Shown: one piece after another, positions 56,414-64,000 of the stretch | How the letters are laid out: each line of letters starts with the position of its first letter | How positions within the stretch are numbered: position 1 is the stretch's first letter | Source of the DNA: Rhodeus uyekii | Lineage: Eukaryota > Chordata > Actinopteri > Cypriniformes > Acheilognathidae | Assembly: GCA_037043235.1 (NCBI GenBank) | Contig: JAWRVZ010000056.1 | Span: 2,439,001 to 2,503,000 of the forward strand | DNA: 64,000 nt | Direction of reading: 5' to 3' | Notes under the pieces: generated by a model | Seen by the model: only the letters and a program-made list of their open reading frames with translations | What the model was told of the DNA's origin: nothing | Databases searched by the model: none | Program-made: the position numbers and the translations under genes

Positions 56414-57852
56414 GTAGTTTTGGTGTATAATGTGACATAATATAATGTTTGCAAATTTTCGCGAGGTGTTTATAATCAAACAACATATAATACGCCACAG
56501 GCCAGCAAATGCGTGGGAAATGTACGCTGTAAATGGTGTCTAATTCAACAAATTGCGAAACACAAGCATGCTGGTTCTCATTGAATGCGTCTCAAAACCT
56601 AGTGAGCTGCCTACCTAGAAAGCATAGCGGAGGGTCGTAGGCGTGCATGAAGTGGTCAGTACGCTGCCCCAAATCATGTTGAACGTTTTAAATGCTGTCT
56701 GGACGTTTGAGACGTGCTTATGATACCTTAAACTAAAGTGTTGAGACACTTGGGCCATGAACAGACAGAAAGACAGCTTGATGAATATTTTTACTGAGGT
56801 TTTATTTAATGCATTTGAACCAATGTTTAAAAGGAAGACCGACATGCAGTGCAATGGTGTGTAATGTGAAGCAGGTGATCATCTACTGGTGGGTTTGAAT
56901 GGATGCATTGGACCAGGCCAGTTATTTTAAGGCATCATGCTGCTAAGATCATTATCTGGTATACTGGTCTTATATCTTGAATATTAATCTCTTGAGTTAT
57001 TTATGTTTCATGTTTTTGCTGTCAGCCAGTATAATTGCTGTGCTTCTCTTGTTCTCTGATAGTTTCACTCTTAAGTAGCTTACTTTTAAGTGTTTCAATC
57101 CAATTTGCTCTTCGGTAATACAATTGGGCCTGTCATTATTTTGTAAATGGGGGTGATTTGATGGAAATATCATATATTGAAGCTTTGCCATCATCTGTTT
57201 TCATCCCTGAGAAGTTTGACAGTTCAGCTAGCCGTGCATCTTGTGTATTATGTATGATGGCATTCTGTATAAAAGTCATTATGCGTGTATGATTAAACAC
57301 AAAAAAGTGCTCCAGTGCAGCTTTCAAACCTTATGGTTCACCATAGAAATGTTCTTGCGTTGGTCTTTTTGCGCTTTGCCCAAATTTGTACAGGTAAAGC
57401 CTGCAGACCTTTTTTGAAGTACTGGAACAGCTGCCATAGGACTCATTTATTGAATTTAACTACATACAAGCATGATGTATTTTATGAGTTTCATGTAAGC
57501 CACATGCTCATTGTTTACATTGAAGTGCCTGATTTAGTGCTCTTTGGCCATCTGTTTAATCCCTCACAGAGACCATTAACTTTTCTTGGCAGCAATTCCA
57601 GATTCAGTGATTATTTGAATGTGAAACATTCACATGTTTCTACCATTTAGTTATAAATATGCTGTACCTTGTCCACTGCACCTAAATATTTATAAGAGTG
57701 GAACCCAGTACTTCTCCGGCTCTTTTGGCTCATTTACTGTATAGCATTCTAGGCTGTATAAAAGAGAATGAAACCTGGTCACATTTTAGCTTTATTCTTA
57801 CTTAAAATTTACTGTAATTGTATTTGCTTTCAACTTGCAATTTTTTTTACAG

Positions 57853-57980
57853 CCATCCTCTCTCCCAGACCAGCAAAATGGGCAAAAAGAGCAGAGTGAA
57901 GACCCAGAAATCGGGGACCGGGGCCACAGCTGCGGTTTCTCCTAAAGAGATGATGAATTTAATTTCTGAACTTCTGCAGA
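57853..57980 (+). CDS. SETD3: SETD3 exon 2 (first coding exon)
   Basis: 25 bases of 5' UTR, then residues 1-35: MGKKSRVKTQKSGTGATAAV, then SPKEMMNLISELLQ. The acceptor is a T-run followed by ACAG; the donor is CAGA then GTGAGT. Confidence 0.95.
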
Positions 57981-60725
57981 GTGAGTAGAAAGCATTTTTT
58001 ACAGCTGCATTTCTGCTCTGAAATACTGTTGCAATGAATTGCTCTCATGTATGTGTGCATCTCTGGTACACAAAATGCTTTTGTAATTTTTTCCAAAATT
58101 AAACCTCTTCAGTGTGAATGATTGCTTAATGTAGATTTAAATCTGTTTAGTATTTAATCATAAGAAGCTTTATCCAAATGGAGCCTCCTGAGGTTGTGCT
58201 CAAGGGTATGGTGGTAGTGCGTGGAATCATTTTTTATCAGTCCAAATTTTTCAACCTTAAAACAAACATCTCTCCAAAATAGCATGTCATTTTGAGAAGG
58301 ACATGCATTTGTTTATATCAAAGACAATTTGCGGTCTGCGCTCTTGTGCAAGGACTTTTACCAGGCCAATGAATGCAGCAACTTTTTATACAAAAAACAG
58401 CTGGAAGAGAAAATAAATCAGACAGCATTTGGTTGCCCTAGGAACTCTACATAGAGCACTCCGCTCTTTCCCTACAGTCCCCCGTTGGAATTTGTTGATC
58501 CAAGAATTAATGAGTGATGCATATAAATTATTGGAACATTTAATTTTCTTTCACCCATTCAGAGTGTAGCAGTGCTGCTCCCTCTCCTGGGAAAGAGTGG
58601 GAGGAATATGTTCAGATCCGAGCTCTGGTGGAGAAGATCCGTAAGAAACAGAAAGGTACATTATTGCTTCACATGAATATGATTTAGCAGTTCTCAAGCT
58701 TTACCATTGGCCATTAAGTATTAAACGGTTTTTGTTGCAAGAACAAAGAGGATGTAAAAAAAGATGGTGTGCAACTTTAATAGTTTACTTAGATATAAAA
58801 TACTGTTATTTATTTGCTCTCATGACTTTTTTTTCTGTGGCTGAGCACAAAAGTAGATATTTTGCAGATAATTTGTTGAACTTCAAAACCGGCCAATAAA
58901 AAAAGTCCATATGGTTCATTCACTTTGTGACTCTTTTTCAAGGCAAATTATAGGTTTGTGTGAGGAACAGGCCAATTTTTAACATTGTGTATTGTTAATT
59001 GCTATAAAAATGTCTTGGAATGACGGGAGGGTGAGTGAATCTGACAGAATTTTTGTATATAATAGTCCTTTATAAGAAGTCTTATGAAATGACTTTGATA
59101 TCAAAATGCACGTATGCAGTAAGTGTATGTAGCAAACACTGAAACGACTTCAGTGATGCAAAGACTTGAGAATGATCCTATCACATTACTTAATCAAATA
59201 CTCAGTGGGAGTCTCAGTGATGTACATTAAGGACACATAAATATCCATTAGAATGAACGTTAGACAGCACATTATGCAGTAGGATACACAAGAGTAATAG
59301 GTAGCACCGTTTAGGTTAATTTGTGTGGTGTTACAGCAACATAATACAGTAGAGTGCCGTAGAATAATGGAATTCATTACTGAAATAACTTCTCACGCTG
59401 CTGTTCAATATACATACAATGGCAAAATCAGCTTGTGATGGGATTGAATTATTTCCTCAGGGATGTCGGTATCGTTCGAGGGAATCAGGGAAGACTTTTT
59501 CTCCGAGTTGATGGTCTGGGCCTCAGAATGCGGGGCTTCTTGTGATGGTTTTGAGATCTCCAACTTCGCAGATGAAGGATATGGTCTGAAGGCTACCAAA
59601 GATGTCAAGGTTGGTGTCTTTGTCACCTAGTCCACAGACTATATGATAAGATGGACGAGTCGATTCTATAATTCTTTTTGATTTTGTTTTTACAAGTTGG
59701 TCTGAAATCCCCTTTGTCTCTAAATGGGCTGTTCCTAGCCAAAATAAGCTACAATATGAACCAGGATTCATGCTGATAGTGTTCTTGGCATCACACACAC
59801 ACACACACAGGACCCTATTAACAATTGAAACTGCGCTATCTGATTAAACTGCGCTCGCATCCAGCAGTCACAGCACGTGAGCAGCTGGACCATCTCACCT
59901 CAGCACCGATGAACTCCCTTCACGTGTTCTCCTTTCTATTGAAGCGATAACCACATGCGCATCATCATGATATGTGAACATTAAATGCTCTGTGTTGAAG
60001 CTAGCTGAAACCAGACTGAAGAGCTGCATGTAAACTGAAGTGTCAAGGTGAACTGTTACTGTATACAGCAGTAATTACAAGCTTTACAATACACACAGCA
60101 CCACCACTATAAGTCATTTGTAGTGAACTGCAACAACAAAGGACAATTTAAGAGCTTTATACCCTGGATGAATTAAGGACTAAGCTTTTTCCTCTGTGGA
60201 TATGGTCAATGCTAAACTTTTAACTTTAAAATATTAATTCAAAAATTAAGAGCTTTGCAATATAATGCAACGTTTACATTGTTAAACACATTTGCAGTAT
60301 ATTCCAAATTATTTGTTTCTGTACTTTATTCATTTATTTATTTAAATTTAAAGATAAAATGTGCAAATTTGAACCTCAGTCCAGCCCTGATGATTTTCCT
60401 CTTATAGGGCCAGAAAGACGGCATTATAATGATAAATCTATTGGCAATTTATGCGCAAATATTGATGCTAATTCTGGAACTCTGTCTCCTCTGACCTCAT
60501 ATTTGGTTTTAGTTATTTTATGTTTTTAATGTGTTGTAGCCTGGAATATTTTCATATTTTATATAGAGATACAATACATTGTTTCTCTGTGTTAAAGATA
60601 CAACTTTTTAAAATTCAAAAGTCTTAAAAGGTAGAAAACGTTGCGGCAACAAGATAGGCCACTTTGTATTAACATAGATAACACTATGTGTTCTTAATGC
60701 GAACCTGTACACACACACACACACA

Positions 60726-60773
<48 letters not shown>

Positions 60774-62901
60774 CGCATAGATTAGATCCATTGGAAATTG
60801 TGCAATCTGCTAACCTTTTCTGCCGCCTACAGCACGTTCTGTCATATATTTGGTTGAAGGCTGAAATAAGTGACCCAACTAGTATATTTGCAGTAGATGA
60901 TAATTATTTGTAACTTTTTGATGAGTATTGACTGTTTTAAGTACAGGCCTTTTTGTAGTGATTTATAAAAGATAAAGATTTATATACGTTATTGATTGGT
61001 CATATTTGACCTTCATTGATTGGTGTCGAGGTTCGGGTGGTTTTAAATGCCTGCTAATTTTCAGGTAGCTAATTGTTATTTACAAAATGTAGTTGTGCAC
61101 AATATTCCAATGATTTCTATTTAAAGTAATGGAATTTGAATGTGTCTGGATAGGACTAGCCCTGTAATCTAACTAAATGTATTATTCAACTGTACATTGT
61201 AGAAATTGGTTCTTTTGAATGTATGTTTTTGACCATGACAGTTGTTTGTGGGCTTTCTGTCCATTTCAGGCTGAGGAGCTGTTCCTGTGGATCCCTAGAA
61301 AAATGCTGATGACTGTGGAATCCGCCAAGAACTCCGTCCTTGGTGAGTTCGCATATTGTAGCAATGTCAGTCTTTGACCTTAAACACTGACAATGACATG
61401 CCACATTGAAACGTGCAAATGGTTCTCTTCACATAGAGCAGGGGTGGGCAAACTATTTGTCTTGCGGGCCACATTGGTTTCTTAAAATTGACAGAAGGGC
61501 CGGGGTGAGGGTCGTACCTGTGCATTTACTTATAAGAAATCCTAGAAAACCTGTATAAAGTATAGTTTGGTCTTAAATCACTCTTCTGGGACACGTGAAA
61601 TTACAACAAAACAATATTAATACAATTTAATCGACAGAAAAAACATGCAATGTGACTGAATCGTATCTTTGCCTCAGCTCTAGATTGACAATCACAGGCG
61701 TCCAATCACAACTGACCTCAAAGGGAAAAAAGGGAACTAACTAATGACATTTGACGTTACTATTACAAGAGCAAGCCCCGCCCCACGACTGACAAAAAAT
61801 AAAAGTGCTCGCGCAAGCAAAAATAGCAGTCGAGAGCGAGTGAATGTTCGTGCGCGCGAGTGATTAGATGTCACGAGTGCAAACATCAGTTTTGCGCTCG
61901 TTCCTTTTTAGCACGGAATTAACGCCATAAAGGGGGGTGTAGAGGGGTTTGCGACACACGCCTACTCTCCAGCACAGCTTCAGCGCCACTGCCGCTTGTA
62001 GCCGCGACAGAGTGACATTACAGGGAAATGTAAAATGAAGGAGGTTTAATACAGGTTCGGCGGGCCGGATTAAAAAGCCCAACGGGCCGGATATGGCCCA
62101 CGGCCGTAGTTTGCCCACCCCTGACATAGAATATGCACACCACGTTAATATACATATATCTTTAATGTTCCAGGTTAAATATACATCGATAGCGTCTGAG
62201 AGATGCTGCTGATTATTACAGAAAAGTAGTTTGACTCGTTCAAAAGTTTGCGGGTCAAACATACAGCAAAAACAATTAAAATTCTGTTTTTTTAATGATA
62301 ATAAATAACTTATTGTATTTAATATGTCATATTTAAAATTGGTTACAAAACATTTTAGTTAGAACCAGTGAAGTTTTAGTATTATTTACTATTTTATTTT
62401 TGTGTTCATTCTTTTAAACTATCTGCGCAGTTACATATTCAAATTGTAACTGTTTTTTGGTTAACATGAACCAATATAAACACTTTTAATTTTCAAACAA
62501 GCCAAGCTTTCTGCTCCATTAAACACGTGTTCAAGTCAAAACCTAATGTGAAAACAGCATATTTGTTAAGGTAATTAATTAGATGTGTTTTAATACCTGG
62601 AAAACCATTTGCGGACAGACCCCTAACTTAACCTTTATTCACAGGGCCGCTGTACAGTCAGGACCGGATCCTCCAGGCCATGGGCAATGTGACTTTGGCT
62701 CTACACTTGCTGTGTGAACGGGCCAATCCCAGCTCTCCCTGGCTGCCCTACATCAAGACTCTGCCTGCTGACTACGACACCCCCCTGTACTTTGAAGAAG
62801 AGGAAGTGCGCCACCTGCTGTTCACACAAGCCATACAGGACGTGCTCAGTCAATATAAAAACACAGCCCGGCAGTACGCTTACTTCTACAAAGTCATCCA
62901 A
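57878..62901 (+). CDS. SETD3: Actin-histidine N-methyltransferase SETD3, 5' part
   Basis: Coding exons 57878-57980, 58563-58655, 59461-59609, 61270-61342, 62645-62901 give residues 1-225, all in phase with GT-AG borders. The protein continues beyond the window; human SETD3 is 594 residues, so about 38% is here. It begins MGKKSRVKTQKSGTGA, almost the same as human. Residues 35-66 include GKEWEEYVQIRALVEKIRKK. The split SET domain begins around residue 95 (FEISNFADEGYGLKATKDVK). Blocks AEELFLWIPRKMLMTVESAK, NSVLGPLYSQDRILQAMGNV and QYKNTARQYAYFYKVIQ follow. The catalytic NH motif and RuBisCO-LSMT substrate-binding domain lie in exons off the edge. SETD3 methylates His73 of actin and is a host factor for enterovirus replication in mammals. 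The ATG at 57878 matches the family start. Confidence 0.96.
58563..58655 (+). CDS. SETD3: SETD3 exon 3
   Basis: Residues 35-66: CSSAAPSPGKEWEEYVQIRA, then LVEKIRKKQKG. The acceptor is CATTCAG and the donor AAAG then GTACAT. Confidence 0.94.
59461..59609 (+). CDS. SETD3: SETD3 exon 4
   Basis: Residues 66-115: MSVSFEGIREDFFSELMVWA, then SECGASCDGFEISNFADEGY and GLKATKDVK. The acceptor is TTTCCTCAG and the donor CAAG then GTTGGT. Confidence 0.95.
59788..59810. repeat. (CA)n microsatellite, short
   Basis: About ten CA units in SETD3 intron 4. Confidence 0.9.
59811..61269. other. SETD3 intron 4, remainder
   Basis: No exon or recognised transposon, apart from the CA microsatellite at 60702-60778. 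Confidence 0.5.
60702..60778. repeat. (CA)n microsatellite
   Basis: About 38 CA units with a few CG interruptions. Confidence 0.95.
61270..61342 (+). CDS. SETD3: SETD3 exon 5
   Basis: Residues 116-140: AEELFLWIPRKMLMTVESAK, then NSVLG. The acceptor is CATTTCAG and the donor CTTG then GTGAGT. Confidence 0.95.
61439..62123. mobile_element. hAT-type MITE with 8 bp target duplication
   Basis: Ends CAGGGGTGGGCAAACTA and TAGTTTGCCCACCCCTG are a perfect 17-base inverted repeat. Inside them GCGGGCCACATTGG faces ATGGCCCACGGC. It is flanked by ACATAGAG (61431-61438) and ACATAGAA (62124-62131), an 8 bp duplication with one change. Length is 685 bases, with no transposase. It lies about 100 bases after exon 5 of SETD3. 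Confidence 0.9.
62645..62901 (+). CDS. SETD3: SETD3 exon 6
   Basis: Residues 140-225: PLYSQDRILQAMGNVTLALH, then LLCERANPSSPWLPYIKTLP, ADYDTPLYFEEEEVRHLLFT and the rest to YFYKVIQ. The acceptor is ATTCACAG and the donor CCAA then GTAAGT. Confidence 0.96.
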
Positions 62902-64000
62902 GTAAGTCACACAGCTTCTCTTAACTTTCTGTGTGAATGCATATATATTTATTCAGTCCTTTCACTCATTCATATGGCTTGATTTTAATTTGGAGAGTGA
63001 CAAGGGAAAATAAACAACAATCATCGTTAAACCTTTTTGTTGATGGCCAAATCCTTTGTGATGTAATGAAGTGATTTATAGGTTAATTGGTTATTATGTA
63101 CCCATTCAGAGAAATATAACTTCAGTTCTGCTTATACAACTTAAGCACCCAGTGTCTTTTTTCAGCTATGGATGTCCCTGAATATAAATACAAACTTTCT
63201 TCTAAACTAAACTCATAGAGTTGTACTCCTATGTATGGCAGTTTTGATGAGTGCGGTGACTGATAGCCCTATCTGTGTCTCATACATGGACTGGAAGCCG
63301 TTTGAGTACAGGCTTTTTTTAAGCAATCATCACGACAAGTTATTCAGACTCTCTAGCCACATGAATAGCTGTCCTTTACACTGCTGTCTGCTGAGGTGAG
63401 GAAATCCAGTTTTAAAAGGATCCTTGCCGTTGAAGGCACATTGGAGATGGGTAAAAGGAGCTTTATAATGCCCTCTTGCACCCAATTTCAGGGCCCCTGA
63501 TAAGCTGCCATTGACATGGCTCAGAAATGGTGCTCCAGTGGCAGTCTTTGACCAGCAGGGGGAGATGTTTATCCCTCAAAGTAGTGTTCAAAGCAAAGCG
63601 TAAGTGGGCTTGAATTAGTTCTTGTAAATAAATAGCTAATTAACAAATTTGATATGATAAGAAGTAAACAACTGCATGTCTCAAGTCTTAAGTTTTGGTG
63701 CTAGAAAAGAATATGATATGCTAATAATAAATATGATATTATACTTTTTGCTATGTCACAAAAAATAATTAAAGGTGTATATATTCCATTCATACTTAAC
63801 AAAAATAAGTTTTGATTTTGCAAAAGTCCAATCAAATATCTGTGCTTAATGTTCAGTTGTAGCTTTCCTAGTATGTTCTTGAAGGTATTTGTTTTCAAAA
63901 AGTGCATGATATTACAATAAAATGTAATTTCAGTGTTATGATGCAAATCTTCAATATGCAAATTTCTGATTATTAAACGACACATTGAGGCGGCAGTTCA
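62902..64000. other. SETD3 intron 6, to window edge
   Basis: No further SETD3 exon is visible; the next exon, coding the core of the SET domain, must lie past 64000. Confidence 0.6.

Noticed and set aside
60180..60360. Search for a hidden exon between SETD3 exons 4 and 5
   Set aside because: Exons 4 and 5 join in phase 0 and in family order with nothing missing, and the stretch is AT-rich with frequent stops.
61864..62262. 132-codon minus-strand frame
   Set aside because: Crosses the boundary of the hAT MITE into plain intron; no transposase motifs.
62902..62982. Extension of the SETD3 exon 6 frame past the donor
   Set aside because: The frame stays open for 26 codons beyond CCAA/GTAAGT, but family similarity stops exactly at the splice site.

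Overview
The window is nuclear DNA of a ray-finned fish, most probably a cyprinid (carp/minnow family). The genes are vertebrate multi-exon genes with GT-AG introns. The non-coding DNA carries many copies of the palindromic 'CAAAAGTTTGGGGTC' repeat and other short DNA transposons that I associate with cyprinid genomes. The species assignment is inference; vertebrate and teleost are secure.

Three protein genes lie in the order HHIPL1 (minus), CCDC85C (plus), SETD3 (plus). This matches human 14q32.2, except that CCNK, which in mammals sits between CCDC85C and SETD3, is not here. HHIPL1 is complete: nine coding exons between 10747 and 2396, 812 codons, every splice phase consistent. It encodes a secreted protein with a signal peptide, a folate-receptor-like cysteine domain, a glucose/sorbosone-dehydrogenase-like propeller, a very basic linker and an SRCR domain. 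CCDC85C is complete: six coding exons from 14880 to 51947, 391 codons, with a 22.6 kb first intron and a 3' UTR of about 3.3 kb. SETD3, the actin-histidine methyltransferase, starts at 57878 and runs off the right edge; five coding exons give the first 225 residues. The three proteins do not form a pathway; the grouping is inherited synteny.

Left flank (1-2395): a tRNA-Thr(UGU) gene on the minus strand at 986-1058, a speculative two-exon small gene on the minus strand at 825-541, and the 3' UTR of HHIPL1. Between the divergent HHIPL1 and CCDC85C genes (about 10.9-14.5 kb) there is non-coding DNA with a palindromic repeat and a tandem duplication carrying a CTTT microsatellite next to the CCDC85C promoter. 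CCDC85C introns hold TTAA-flanked and TA-flanked MITEs, solo LTRs, SINE fragments and long AT, G and C runs. SETD3 intron 5 carries a hAT-type MITE with a near-perfect 8 bp target duplication.

I found no operon, CRISPR array, phage, defence locus or other unknown system. The points worth checking are structural: transposons with clear target duplications, an intron made almost entirely of one transposon, the missing CCNK partner of SETD3, a NAGNAG splice acceptor, a nested insertion in the CCDC85C 3' UTR, and the possible small gene at the left end. Exon coordinates were read by hand from splice sites, phase and family similarity, with no alignment run.
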